Assembly (NCBI GenBank): GCA_037349105.1 | Contig: JAYJMM010000034.1 | Span: 2,976,001 to 3,040,000 of the forward strand | Direction of reading: 5' to 3' | From: Limnomonas spitsbergensis | Lineage: Eukaryota > Chlorophyta > Chlorophyceae > Chlamydomonadales | DNA: 64,000 nucleotides | Part shown: one piece after another, positions 54,001-59,119 of the stretch | How the letters are laid out: each line of letters opens with the position of its first letter | Numbering within the stretch: the stretch's first letter is position 1 | The notes under the pieces: model-generated | Databases searched by the model: none | Told to the model about the DNA's origin: nothing | What the model saw: only the letters and a program-made list of their open reading frames with translations | Position numbers and translations under genes: made by a program

Positions 54001-56829
54001 GAGGGAGGGAGGAGGGAGGGAGGGAGGGAGGAGGGAGGGAGGAGGGAGGGAGGAGGGAGGGAGGGAGGAGGGAGGGAGGGAGGAGGGAGGGAGGAGGGAG
54101 GAGGGAGGAGGGAGGAAGGAGGGAGGGAGGAGGGAGGGAGGAGGGAGGAGGGAGGGAGGAGGGAGGGAGGAGGGAGGACCGAAGGGTTGAAAGTTTAGGG
54201 TGGGGGGGGAGATTTAGGAGGGGGGAAGACTGGAGGGTTTAGGGGTGAGGCAGGAGGGTGAGGGAGAAGGGGGTGGAAGGGGGAGGGAGGATTAAGGGTT
54301 AAAGGTTTAGAGAGAGGGAGCAAGAGGGAGGGTTAAGGGTTAAAGGTTTAGAGAGAGGGATGAGGGGATGGGCGGGCAGCCCGGAGAGTCTAGGGCTTCA
54401 GTTTAAGGGTGAGAGTGTGAGGGCGGTCTGGAGGAGGAAGGGAGGGAGGGAGGGAGGGTTACACCGAGGGCTAAGGGTTACGCGTGAGAGCAGACTGGAT
54501 GGCGGTATCCCAGGATCCAGGGCAGGAAGTATCCCAGGATCTCGGGCAGGAAGTATCCCAGGATCTCGGGCAGGAAGTATCCCAGGATCTAGGGCAGGAA
54601 GTATCCCAGGATCCAGGGCAGGAAGTATCCCAGGATCCAGGGCAGGAAGTATCCCAGGATCCAGGGCAGGAAGTATCCCAGGATCCAGGGCAGGAAGTAT
54701 CCCAGGATCTAGGGCAGGAAGTATCCCAGGATCCAGGGCAGGAACGACCCCGTTTGTGTGTGTCTGATGGGCTTCATGAATCTCTTCCAATACGCATCAG
54801 CATTGCAACGAACGCACCAGCCTGGTCTCCGACGACGCAGATTTAGGCGTGCTGTTCAGCTACAAATCAGCCATATCACAGCCAGATTTGGGCGTGTTGT
54901 TCAGCTAAAATCAGCCATGTCACAGCCAGATTTGGGCGTGTTGTTCAGCTCAAATCAGCCATGTCACAGCCAGATTTGGGCGTGTTGTTCAGCTACAAAT
55001 CAGCCATATCACAGCCAGATTTGGGTGTGTTGTTCAGCTAAAATCAGCCATGTCACAGCCAGATTTGGGCGTGTTGTTCAGCTCAAATCAGCCATGTCAC
55101 AGCCAGATTTGGGCGTGTTGTTCAGCTAAAATCAGCCATATCACAGCCAGATTTGGGCGTGTTGTTCAGCTAAAATCAGCCATGTCACAGCCAGATTTGG
55201 GCGTGTTGTTCAGCTAAAATCGGCCATGTCACAGCCAGATTTGGGCGTGTTGTTCAGCTACAAATCAGCCATATCATATCATGGCGTGGAAAGGTGCCTG
55301 CTGCTGCTCAAGCCACCGGCCGTAGGTCGACCATGGTTTGGTCCCCGGTGGCCCAGTTTAGGGTTTGGGGTTAAGGGTTTAGGGCTTAGGGTTTGGTCCC
55401 TGATGGCCCAGTGGTGAGTAGCATTTAAGTGAGCGAAATTTGTAGGTGGAGCTGCCCGGTGGTCCCAATCAGGGTCGGGTGCACACTAAGAACAAAATGC
55501 TTGAAGGCAGCCTCCCCAGATCCCGGACACGTGAGCGGGATGCACTTTCAGGAATAGGTCTACGCATGCAGTAGTGTGCTTCTCCATCCCTCGTCTCACA
55601 CGCTCAGGTCATCACACCAAAGGAAAGAAAACTCTCACAGCAGCAGGGAGAGGGGGAGCTTCCTCCTAGGATGAGGTTAAGAACGAGCCATTCCTCCTCA
55701 TCAGGAAAAGGGCGATGCAATGTGTGTAGTGACATGCAACCCCCCTCCCTCGCCAAGCTACACAAAGCTGTGACGAGCAGGAGTGCTGCCCCACTCCCTT
55801 CCAAATGCTACACAAAGCAGTGACGAGCGGGAGTGAGGGCGGCCTCGTAGTTACTGGAGAAAAACAGGGTTCAGCATGCAGCGGTGTGCTACCCCCTCCT
55901 TTTAAATGCTCCACAAAGCAGTGACGTGCGCCGCTCTCTTCAGGACCAGGATGGTGAGAGAGGCGTGCACCGCAGCGCAATGCAGTTAGTGATGTGCGGA
56001 CACTTCTTTGCCATGCCACACACAGCAGCAAAGAGGGGGAGGGAAAGGTGCCTCACAGGATCCTTAGCAAGTACGAGCAATGCCCCTCTTTTCAGGAGCA
56101 GGGTGGTGATATGGAGCGCAACGCAGCGCGCTGCAGGCAGCTGTGTGCGGACGCATGCCACGGCAAGTACTGATGTGCAGCCCATCCCTTCTGCCATGCC
56201 ATGCAAGGCACACCTCCAGCTTCTTGAGCGCGTGCAGGTTCTCTATCTTGGATATCCTGTTGCTGTGCAGGTGCAGCTCTTTGAGCTTCACGAGCGTGTC
56301 GAGGCCCTTAATCTTGAGGATGTGATTCTCCACGAGGTACAGCTTCTCCAAACACAAGCAGGCTTCAAGGCTCTCTATCTCCTTGATATCCTGCATGTGT
56401 ATGTTCGGAAATGTATGTGTAGGCTGCATGGCTTTGTTGGTAAAAAGCATGTGGGCCGCTTGAATTCGTTTGGCAAGCTGTCAGCATGCACCGTGGCACA
56501 TGGCGTGCGCAGCAGCTGCAGGACTGGTTTGCATGGGGCGCATGCGACGGCACCCACTTGGCTGATGAGCGCCAGTGATTTGAGGAACGGGAAGATGTGC
56601 ATGCCGACCATCTGCACGAGTCGCAATCAGAGCAGCGGTGAGCACGTTGGTAACAAAATGTGTCGTGGCAGTCGAACATGTTGCCCCAGCTCACCCGAGG
56701 GTAGTGATTCAAAAACATCTCCAGGTGCGTAACATGTTCGGTGGAGATCGAAATTTGATCACGGTCCAAGCCATTTGCCTCCAGCAAGTAATCCAAGGAG
56801 CGGTTCTCCTCGGCTGTGAGCCCGGACAT
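7503..56829 (-). CDS. LRRC9: LRRC9 orthologue (leucine-rich repeat-containing protein 9), complete, 31 exons
   Basis: Minus-strand gene coding for 1,578 residues. Exons, 5' to 3': 56695-56829, 56558-56611, 56214-56390, 50458-50631, 49835-49935, 46741-46918, 43413-43558, 42349-42470, 40589-40727, 38693-38741, 38052-38186, 36482-36735, 35474-35614, 23859-24342, 22600-22794, 21853-21953, 21086-21225, 20533-20785, 19475-19550, 18925-19000, 18430-18635, 17834-17980, 16395-16485, 14447-14676, 13411-13548, 12642-12761, 11576-11651, 9900-10012, 9171-9287, 8692-8790, 7503-7772. Every junction has GT-AG ends except three GC-AG, and all phases agree. The start ATG is preceded in frame by TAA six codons upstream. 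The family signature runs in order: [23 protein letters not shown]-terminal LRRs, [10 protein letters not shown], coiled coil, [24 protein letters not shown], further LRRs, LDGIPIE, terminal LRRs with cap. Vertebrate LRRC9 is about 1,450 residues as I recall; the excess comes from Ala/Gly-rich inserts (exons 12, 21, 24) and the tail. LRRC9 is poorly characterised and occurs mainly in ciliated eukaryotes; a scaffold role in cilia is inference. Confidence 0.93.
8101..8691. repeat. Telomere-like array seeded by the exon 30 donor
   Basis: About nine units of 60-62 bp. Each has CCCTAAACCC-type telomere words, then TGAACTCACCGACAAGCCAG. Read on the minus strand this is the end of LRRC9 exon 30 (GGCATGTCG in the true exon) followed by its donor GTGAGTTCAGGG. 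The array lies directly downstream of that exon. Confidence 0.85.
8828..8905. repeat. 11-bp repeat CAGCTACAATT
   Basis: Six perfect or near-perfect tandem copies of TACAATTCAGC in LRRC9 intron 29. The same 11-mer family, in either orientation and diverged, is seen at 735-785, 14835-15210, 39400-39660 and 63665-63700, often at the end of dispersed elements. Confidence 0.9.
9900..13548 (-). CDS. LRRC9: LRRC9 exons 25-28: C-terminal LRRs and cap
   Basis: Exon 25 (13411-13548) reads [20 protein letters not shown] and [20 protein letters not shown], and ends at a GC donor (GCAAGG). Exon 26 (12642-12761) reads [20 protein letters not shown]. Exon 27 (11576-11651) reads [20 protein letters not shown]. 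Exon 28 (9900-10012) reads [20 protein letters not shown] and ends [10 protein letters not shown], the LRR cap. The run matches the terminal LRRs of vertebrate LRRC9 repeat by repeat. Confidence 0.92.
10040..11575. repeat. LRRC9 intron 27: telomere-like and exon-tail repeats
   Basis: From 10230 to 10830, diverged units built on GGACATCAACCCAGGGCAC and CCCTGAACCCTAAA. From 11150 to 11575, runs of CCCCTAACTCCTAACC plus copies of CTCACCCTGCAG followed by CCTGTC or TTTGCC at about 11193 and 11232. On the minus strand these copies are the exon 27 tail (GACAGGCTGCAG) with its donor. No additional exon was found or is needed by phase. Confidence 0.75.
11835..12641. repeat. LRRC9 intron 26: GGGTTCAGG-rich repeats
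   Basis: Diverged TTCAGGGTTCAGG and TTTAGGGTTTAGG words fill 11960-12440. A copy of the exon 27 head with its acceptor lies at about 11835-11870. An inverted pair around CTCAACCATCCGTTT lies at 12316-12363. No exon-like segment was seen. Confidence 0.6.
13560..14200. repeat. Exon 25 head copies with acceptors
   Basis: Four to six diverged copies of the first 35-45 bases of LRRC9 exon 25 lie upstream of it in the transcript, each after a CCAG acceptor. They encode variants of LQLGG..VASIS, at about 13622-13664, 13714-13750, 13825-13861, 14052-14090 and 14168-14195. Between them run GTGTGATGTGTGACATGG-type repeats. Their frames are interrupted and phase does not require them, so they are called junction duplicates, not LRR exons. 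Confidence 0.8.
14200..14447. repeat. Exon 24 donor array, 25-29 bp unit
   Basis: About nine units of CTGGCTCCGTTACCCACA plus a variable segment. Read on the minus strand each unit has GTAACGGAGCCAG, the 5' splice site of LRRC9 exon 24 (CTCCAG before GTAACG), usually with GG, CAG or TGG before it. The array starts at the real donor. Confidence 0.85.
14447..16485 (-). CDS. LRRC9: LRRC9 exons 23-24
   Basis: Exon 23 (16395-16485) reads [20 protein letters not shown] and [11 protein letters not shown]. Exon 24 (14447-14676) reads [20 protein letters not shown], then an Ala/Pro-rich insert ([16 protein letters not shown]), and ends [12 protein letters not shown]. The donor GTAACG is copied about nine times downstream at 14200-14447. 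The exon 24 head with its acceptor is copied at about 14730-14765 and 14870-14935. Confidence 0.9.
15180..16390. other. Intron 23 of LRRC9, no gene
   Basis: AT-richer intron sequence. At 15220-15310 lies a fragment of the dispersed element with GGTTTGGTCCCCATC. From 15540 to 15850 there are imperfect GGTACCGGGTAATTAATTAATGACA repeats. No exon-like segment was seen. Confidence 0.6.
16560..17330. repeat. Irregular repeat in LRRC9 intron 22
   Basis: Seven to eight diverged units of roughly 65-130 bp containing GAGCATTTTCATTGAGC and GGGTCCAGGCAGCAGGTCA. The block sits upstream (transcript sense) of exon 23, whose own upstream flank contains a related GCTGCCTGGACCCTG. Coding is not supported. Confidence 0.7.
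17834..20785 (-). CDS. LRRC9: LRRC9 exons 18-22: LRRs and LDGIPIE segment
   Basis: Exon 18 (20533-20785) reads [20 protein letters not shown] and two more repeats. Exons 19 (19475-19550) and 20 (18925-19000) are both 76 bp with one LRR each ([36 protein letters not shown]). Exon 21 (18430-18635) reads [14 protein letters not shown], then an alanine-rich insert, then [13 protein letters not shown], and ends at a GC donor (GCAGGT). Exon 22 (17834-17980) reads [20 protein letters not shown] and [17 protein letters not shown], a strong family match. Confidence 0.9.
17985..18410. repeat. Exon 22 head copies and 70-bp repeats
   Basis: From 17985 to 18180 there are two or three diverged copies of the exon 22 start (acceptor plus sequence for LDGIPIE), seen on the plus strand as GGGATCCCGTCC and GGGATCCCAGCCAGGACCTG. 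From 18182 to 18400 there are three near-identical 70-bp units starting AAACCTGAGAGGTGGGTGAG. Confidence 0.8.
18653..18835. repeat. CAG trinucleotide tract
   Basis: About 180 bp of imperfect AGCAGC/GGCAGC triplets in LRRC9 intron 20, immediately upstream (transcript sense) of exon 21. On the transcript strand it is CTG/CCG-rich. Open frames across it are a by-product of the triplet period. Confidence 0.9.
19900..20260. repeat. 37-bp tandem repeat
   Basis: Nine to ten copies of a 37-bp unit with CAGGGCATAAAGTGCGCTCC and AGACAGGCCCGTCC, in LRRC9 intron 18. No splice junction is evident in the unit, so this array is not assigned to the junction-derived class. Confidence 0.9.
20300..20532. repeat. 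Exon 18 tail and donor copies
   Basis: Two extra copies of the last 60-70 bases of exon 18, each carrying AGCCGGTTGTCCTCCATGCA or a variant. The nearer, ending near 20429, keeps the donor and shows the same ACCTGTTGAGCCC junction. They lie directly downstream of the exon. The copies encode a variant of [11 protein letters not shown], but phase does not require them. Confidence 0.8.
21086..22794 (-). CDS. LRRC9: LRRC9 exons 15-17: LRR block and linker
   Basis: Exon 15 (22600-22794) has three LRRs ([44 protein letters not shown]). Exon 16 (21853-21953) reads [18 protein letters not shown], an LRR cap. Exon 17 (21086-21225) reads [20 protein letters not shown] and ends RWREAG. Exon 17 starts at the upstream of two possible AGs and ends at a GC donor (GCAAGT); both choices are forced by phase. 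Confidence 0.88.
22435..22600. repeat. Exon 15 donor copy and C-rich tract
   Basis: A copy of the last 45-50 bases of exon 15 with its GTAGGG donor lies at 22436-22487. It is separated from the true junction at 22599/22600 by about 100 bp of CCCCTCCTCCCTCC repeat, which is G-rich and quadruplex-prone on the transcript strand. Confidence 0.8.
23859..24342 (-). CDS. LRRC9: LRRC9 exon 14: LVLPEY segment and start of second LRR block
   Basis: The longest exon (484 bp). The split Trp from exon 13 is followed by [20 protein letters not shown], matching the family's W-F-V-F-D-LVLPEY core. An Ala/Pro-rich linker follows, then [11 protein letters not shown], and the exon ends [11 protein letters not shown], the first LRR of the second block. 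The 11-kb satellite intron separates it from exon 13. Confidence 0.93.
24540..35515. repeat. 113-bp satellite, about 97 copies, seeded by the exon 13 donor
   Basis: An 11-kb head-to-tail array filling LRRC9 intron 13. Most units are nearly identical, the commonest variants being GGACCC/GGACTC and CAGGTCGG/CGGGCCGG. On the minus strand each unit holds GGGGACACCAAGCAGCGG, ATGTG and GTGCGTGTCAGG: the last 34 bases of exon 13, its donor and about 79 bases of intron. The true junction is the unit at the high-coordinate edge. Units at 33630-35050 carry several one-base indels; the last unit before exon 14 (24500-24600) is diverged. Repeated 64-residue open frames are by-products of the 113-bp period. 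Confidence 0.97.
35474..36735 (-). CDS. LRRC9: LRRC9 exons 12-13
   Basis: Exon 12 (36482-36735) reads [20 protein letters not shown], a Gly/Ala-rich insert not recalled in vertebrates, then [17 protein letters not shown]. Exon 13 (35474-35614) reads [20 protein letters not shown] and ends [10 protein letters not shown], its last codon split before GTGCGTGT. The exon 12/13 junction has an equally in-frame alternative (GCA/GTGGGG with the acceptor ten bases later). I chose the CAG/GTGGGG form because a diverged copy at about 36240-36300 preserves it. Confidence 0.85.
36001..36062. repeat. (CA)n microsatellite
   Basis: About 30 uninterrupted CA dinucleotides in LRRC9 intron 12, followed by an imperfect CACACCCC-rich stretch to 36135. 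Confidence 0.97.
36300..36465. repeat. CAGCATCAT-type microsatellite with exon 12 tail copy
   Basis: A triplet-based tract (CAGCAGCATCATCAG) lies between exon 12's donor at 36481 and a diverged copy of the exon's last 60-70 bases with donor at about 36230-36300. That copy encodes a variant of [10 protein letters not shown]. Confidence 0.85.
36765..37058. repeat. Purine tract (pyrimidine on transcript) before exon 12
   Basis: About 290 bp of GGGGGGAGAGGG-type repeat, with two internal copies of a roughly 70-bp block. On the transcript strand it is a very long polypyrimidine tract ending about 30 bases before the exon 12 acceptor. Confidence 0.9.
37415..38040. repeat. 85-97 bp array seeded by the exon 11 donor
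   Basis: Seven copies downstream of exon 11. Each has CTGCTTACCATGGAACCTAG on the plus strand, that is CTAGGTTCCATG then GTAAGCAG on the transcript, matching exon 11's end and donor (CTAGGGGCCATG then GTGAGCAG). Units also carry two to four GGGTTCA telomere-like words, whose number sets the unit length. Confidence 0.93.
38052..40727 (-). CDS. LRRC9: LRRC9 exons 9-11: central conserved region
   Basis: Exon 9 (40589-40727) reads [20 protein letters not shown] and [16 protein letters not shown]. Exon 10 (38693-38741) reads [16 protein letters not shown]. Exon 11 (38052-38186) reads [20 protein letters not shown] and ends RPPAELGAM. The order equals the vertebrate central region (EEG..SD.W..SC, NR.LR..FE, Y.R.LE.LF). 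Exon 9 is followed by six 152-bp copies of its tail, exon 11 by about seven 85-97 bp copies. Confidence 0.92.
39260..39660 (-). mobile_element. Dispersed element with 11-bp tail, and exon 9 fragment
   Basis: Contains CCGGGCAGCCACCACTGGGCC and GGACCCTACCGTGACCAGCC, followed by AACTGTAGCTGA-type units. A diverged piece of the exon 9 tail (CCAGGGCCTCACACTCTGGC) sits at 39480-39500. It resembles the elements at 3150 and 63520 but is rearranged. Confidence 0.4.
39661..40588. repeat. 152-bp array seeded by the exon 9 donor
   Basis: Six copies spaced exactly 152 bp (GTCACACTGG at 39681, 39833, 39985, 40137, 40289 and 40441; the true exon at 40592). On the transcript strand each unit includes about 60 bases of exon 9 (coding a variant of [16 protein letters not shown]), the donor region and about 90 bases of intron with TTGTAGCTGAA-type 11-mers. 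Some copies change the donor context from CCGGTGAGG to CCGTGGAGG, which destroys it. Confidence 0.95.
40740..40905. repeat. Exon 9 head copies with acceptor
   Basis: Two copies upstream (transcript sense) of exon 9. Each carries an AG acceptor followed by GCAACATCCACGACTGGAGG or a variant and the start of the [14 protein letters not shown] sequence. Small indels break the frame, and phase does not need them. Confidence 0.85.
41385..41762. repeat. GGAGTGTGGAGAGG-type minisatellite
   Basis: About 375 bp of imperfect 12-18 bp purine-rich units in LRRC9 intron 8. It adjoins the 18-bp donor array that starts near 41775. No junction sequence is evident in the unit. Confidence 0.9.
41775..42348. 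repeat. 18-bp array of 5' splice sites after exon 8
   Basis: About 32 units. On the transcript strand the unit is GTGAGTGGACATGGCAG or GTGAGTGGACATGGCCA. Exon 8 ends GGACACGGCAG and its donor is GTGAGTGG, so each unit repeats the end of the exon plus a consensus donor. Roughly half the units keep CAG/GTGAGT exactly. The period, a multiple of three, keeps frames open, but they are intronic. Confidence 0.95.
42349..43558 (-). CDS. LRRC9: LRRC9 exons 7-8: coiled coil
   Basis: Exon 7 (43413-43558) reads [20 protein letters not shown] and [20 protein letters not shown], a heptad-rich coiled coil; it ends in phase 2 before GTACGT. Exon 8 (42349-42470) reads [20 protein letters not shown] and ends MVLELDTAG in phase 1. 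The choice of GTACGT over the overlapping GTCAGT donor is set by phase and by copies of the junction at 43268-43290 and 42980-43005, which keep GTATG. Confidence 0.9.
42975..43408. repeat. Exon 7 tail and donor copies
   Basis: Two full copies of the exon 7 end with donor (near 42980-43020 and 43268-43310) are linked by repeats of CATCACACATCTCACAC extending down to about 42790. The copies read GCCAGCATTCCC/GCCAGCTTCCCTACC for the true GCCAGCTTCCCCGCC and keep a GTATG donor. Confidence 0.85.
43690..46240. repeat. 47-bp telomere-like array with a 745-bp higher-order period
   Basis: About 54 copies of a 47-bp unit (GTAACTTTGGCTCCGTACTG, GATTGGGGGTTTAGGG, TTAAGGGTTAG) in LRRC9 intron 6. It borders a copy of the exon 7 acceptor region at 43655-43690, so it probably grew from that junction's flank. 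Rare variants recur 745 bp apart (for example a shortened unit near 44148 and 44893, CTCCATACTGG near 44026 and 44771), showing a block duplication within the array. Confidence 0.95.
46440..46740. repeat. Exon 6 tail and donor copies
   Basis: Three units of about 90-120 bp, each with CACCTTCTTC followed by CTCTGCCGCGATCTTTAGGG or a variant. On the transcript strand they copy the exon 6 end (GATCGCGGCAGAGG..AAGAAG) with GTGGGG or GTGGGC donors, and intron sequence with CAGTTTAAACCCCAAGCC. Confidence 0.9.
46741..49935 (-). CDS. LRRC9: LRRC9 exons 5-6: end of LRR block and MYYNMRIKT segment
   Basis: Exon 5 (49835-49935, ends in phase 2) reads [20 protein letters not shown], then a short loop ending GMCNYQ. 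Exon 6 (46741-46918) reads [20 protein letters not shown] and then [20 protein letters not shown], the most distinctive LRRC9 motif. The intron between them (46919-49834) contains at least seven copies of the exon 6 head and at least three of the exon 5 tail. Confidence 0.92.
46965..47770. repeat. Exon 6 head copies with acceptors
   Basis: Seven tandem copies, spaced about 100-130 bp, upstream (transcript sense) of exon 6. On the plus strand each includes CAGCATGTCCAGCGTGGACAG, then GCATGAAGAG. Transcribed, each gives an acceptor, then TCTTCATGCTCCCCAAGCTG, coding a variant of [15 protein letters not shown]. The nearest copies are the most similar. Confidence 0.9.
47880..49320. other. LRRC9 intron 5, no gene
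   Basis: Mixed intron sequence. TATTCCACGCATCAGGGCAC recurs with variants at 48023, 48073, 48132, 48585, 48631 and 48693 as a diverged 50-60 bp repeat. From 49060 to 49310 pyrimidine-rich CCTGCCTGCC motifs dominate. No exon is needed between exons 5 and 6. Confidence 0.6.
49320..49833. repeat. Exon 5 tail and donor copies
   Basis: At least three diverged copies of the exon 5 end (plus strand: ACTCACGTTTGGTAGTTGCA, CATCCCTGACAG, GGGGCACTCCCC) at about 49332-49385, 49585-49640 and 49758-49780, spaced by CCTGCCTGCCCATCTGCC. Some keep an intact GTGAGT donor and others do not. Confidence 0.85.
50458..50631 (-). CDS. LRRC9: LRRC9 exon 4: LRRs
   Basis: Fifty-eight codons, from [18 protein letters not shown] to [10 protein letters not shown], giving two to three SDS22-like repeats. 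The acceptor is preceded by the giant pyrimidine array (50690-54178), with only about 60 bases between. Downstream in the intron, 50095-50215 holds diverged copies of the exon's last bases with a GTGATT donor, reading [10 protein letters not shown]. Confidence 0.93.
50690..54178. repeat. Giant 7-bp array GGGAGGA
   Basis: About 3.3 kb of GGGAGGA, 7 bp per unit and almost perfect from about 50890 to 53960 (roughly 440 units), with 11-bp GGGAGGGAGGA variants at both edges and GGA slips near 51993 and 52763. It is in LRRC9 intron 3. On the transcript strand it is TCCTCCC, a pyrimidine tract running up to about 60 bases before the exon 4 acceptor. The plus strand is quadruplex-prone. The long open frames of Glu-Gly-Arg repeats are artefacts of period 7. 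Confidence 0.98.
54500..54745. repeat. 24-bp minisatellite
   Basis: Ten near-perfect copies of GGCAGGAAGTATCCCAGGAT plus a four-base variable end, in LRRC9 intron 3. It lies between purine-rich sequence and the 44-bp array. Confidence 0.95.
54845..55280. repeat. 44-46 bp tandem repeat
   Basis: Nine to ten copies of CACAGCCAGATTTGGGCGTG, TTGTTCAGCT, AAAATCAGCCATGT in LRRC9 intron 3. Units differ mainly at AAAATC/ACAAATC/CAAATC. No splice junction is evident. The sequence just downstream (55285-55400) matches the dispersed GGTTTGGTCCCC element. Confidence 0.93.
56214..56829 (-). CDS. LRRC9: LRRC9 exons 1-3: N-terminus and first LRRs
   Basis: Exon 1 (56695-56829, 45 codons) starts [20 protein letters not shown] and ends [10 protein letters not shown]. 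Exon 2 (56558-56611, 18 codons) gives [18 protein letters not shown]. Exon 3 (56214-56390, 59 codons) gives [19 protein letters not shown] and two SDS22-like repeats ending [14 protein letters not shown]. All junctions are phase 0. Order and wording match the vertebrate LRRC9 N-terminus closely, which anchors identity and strand. Confidence 0.93.
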
Positions 56830-57994
56830 TGTACCCAATGGGCGTTACACTAGGTCTATGAATAATATAATATCTTCAACATTAGGAAGAGTGAATCGTA
56901 AATTGGTTGCTTCGGCTCGCAAGTTTCTTCCTCCTCATGCGTTACGTTCAGCCCTCGCACATGCATTGCCTATGTCGGATACCAGCGATTCAACACAAGG
57001 ATGTGGATTGCTCAGCCGCACGAAGGGAATGATTTGATCACTTGCTGACGGGGGATCTACGTACGGCACAGATCCACGATAGCAACAGCATGGTCTGGGG
57101 GCAAGGGGTACCGGTTCGGCGTCCTTGTGGAGAGAGGTTACGACATCAATGCCGATTATATAAGTTATAGTACGTAATCTATACGAGTTTGGGTACTGTG
57201 GGTTGCTGGAGGAAGAAGAAAGGGAACGCGTGTTCAGCATTTGGGTAGGTGCTGGTTGACCGGGAGGCCCAAGCCCCGGCACATTGACCCTGAAAAGGAG
57301 ATTGAATCCAGGCAGATTTGTTTTGAACGTCTGCCACCCCTTCCACTGACACCACTTTCTCCCGCTCACCTACTCCCATCACCTCCTTTCTCCCCAGCTT
57401 GTCTCCCCACCGGTTTCCCGTCCTCTGTGAAGTGGATATTTTACCGTCTAGCGGGGCATCACATTTGAGCCCTGGGACAGCTGTCCGAAACCGGTCCGAG
57501 CACAGCCATCATGAAGACAGATTGTGGCAGCTCAGCTCTATCTCCACCTCTCAAACCTCCAACTTGAAGGCACAAGGAATAAAGGAAACCCACCCACCCA
57601 CCCCCTTGACAACCCACGCTGAGTATCGATACAAGTCTACCCTATCGCCAAGCCTGGCCATCCTGACCTTGACTTCTATCCCCCCTGGCTGCTGACGATG
57701 TATGTGGGCATCACCGTGCAGCTCCCCAGGAAACCACATCCCCTTTCCAGCCGTCACAAAATTTCCCCTTGGCCCATGCCCCGAATTGCTCCACATCGGC
57801 TCTTCCATTTCCTGGACGGTTTTTACCCATCTGCCCAATCTCCTTTCAAGGCCAATCATGTTTACCAAGCAGACCTGTAGGCAATATAGCTTCCCTCCAT
57901 GCGGCAACTGATGGGCTAGTACCACAGGGATTGCTTGTGCCTTGGCCTTCTTGTGCAGGGCCTAGAGGTGTAACGTCATTGACAGGGATTGCTT
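56830..57994. other. Intergenic, 5' of LRRC9; no gene recognised
   Basis: Holds the presumed LRRC9 promoter and 5' untranslated region, but no clear TATA or initiator could be called. 57940-57985 matches the LINE tail (CAGGGCCTAGAGGTGTAACG). Short open frames here have no recognisable domain. Confidence 0.5.
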
Positions 57995-58600
57995 GACCTG
58001 CCTGAGGACTTCCGGGATGACTCCCCGGGTTCCATTCATGAGGCGCATACACGGCAGTTTGCAGACGCCTGGTCCCTGTTTCCTCCTTCAGAAAACCGAA
58101 CGAGGACGGACTCATGAGGATGCCGATATGAACAACTGCAAAGGTCATTCACAACGTGTATAGCCTGCGAACTTAATGCAGGCGAGTAACCGACAACCAT
58201 GTGGAGGACGCGCTGCATGCATACTTTCTGTGCCCCAGTGTGCAGGATCAACTTAGGGAGCGGGGATGGGCAAATCCTCCAAACGGTGCTAGAGACCTTT
58301 TAGAGTTGTACGGGGGCAGGCTTGAGTGGGATGCCCTGGCCTTTGTGGAAGACGTAGTAGACATCGTTGCGGCGTAGACGTTTTCAGAGGTTGGAACTTC
58401 CTTTGTACTTATTTTCCAGCCTTCTGTTTTGTTTCCTTCACTTTATTTCCCACTTTTTCCCTCGTTTTTTCCTCCTTTCTTTTATCCTGCCCCCTTCTGT
58501 GTTTCTTTCCATCTTTCTTCCCAACTCTTTCCTTAGGCGCCCACGCGGCCGAGCCTTTTTGAGCAGGGCACAAAGGTGTAACGTCATTGACTTAGCAGAA
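57995..58600 (+). mobile_element. Decayed non-LTR retrotransposon 3' end
   Basis: At 58185-58377 a frame reads TDNHVEDALHAYFLCPSVQD and ends FVEDVVDIVAA then a stop. Upstream, in another frame, is CIACELNAGE. Together they give a Cys-x2-Cys...His-x8-Cys arrangement typical of the zinc-binding C-terminus of LINE polyproteins. The rest, to about 58600, is a pyrimidine-rich 3' untranslated region and the shared tail (GGCCGAGCC, T-run, GAGCAGGGC, GTAACGTCATTGAC). It is frameshifted and 5'-truncated, with no reverse transcriptase core in the window. Confidence 0.5.
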
Positions 58601-58689
58601 CTAGCACCTAGTACATCGCATGCAGTGATGGCGAGCATATGGGGGGCGCATTGCATGTTTGCTTCCAATGCTTAGTCGTTTCAGAGCCT

Positions 58690-58975
58690 TCCTTTTTTCC
58701 GCCTAGCCTTTGAAGGGTCCTTTCAATTATTTCCTCTTTCCGAGTTATTATAGGCTTTCTGTCTGGTATGTTAGTTTCCTTTCTCTTCGTTGATGGCTAG
58801 GATCTGGACGGCCTGGAGTTTCTTAAGACTTTCTTTTGAGGGGGGGGGCGCCTTTTCTTTTCTCATTTGCCTTTCCACTCCTGCAATTTCTATTCCTCAC
58901 GACCACACAGTCGGACGCCCATGCGGCCGAGTTTTTTCAGCTAGGCCCAGAGGTGTTATGTCATTGACAAGATCA
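58690..58975 (+). mobile_element. Second LINE tail copy
   Basis: A T-rich segment followed by CCCATGCGGCCGAG, a T-run, CAGCTAGGCCCAGAGGTGTT and CATTGACA, the same 3' end as at 58530-58595. It is adjacent to the longer copy in the same orientation, suggesting nested or repeated insertions. Confidence 0.5.
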
Positions 58976-59119
58976 GATTTGCAATGTAATTGAACTCCAT
59001 TCTCGCCCTGAGGGGCCAAATCGGCACATCTTAATCTCCAGCTTGACTGCCCCAGCTCTAGCGAGCCCATCCGTCTCGCTTGATTTGCAGAGCTATAGAA
59101 GATCTTACAAGCATCACTC

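Noticed and set aside
50512..54242. Three overlapping long plus-strand frames of 1,100-1,230 codons
   Set aside because: They are a GGGAGGA 7-bp repeat, which cycles through all frames without stops and gives only Glu/Gly/Arg repeats. Only the flanks are unique and those are LRRC9 introns and exon 4 in antisense.
57241..57470. Possible exon on the plus strand near 57240-57400
   Set aside because: An open frame followed by a pyrimidine tract and AG is present, but there is no recognisable domain or partner exon.
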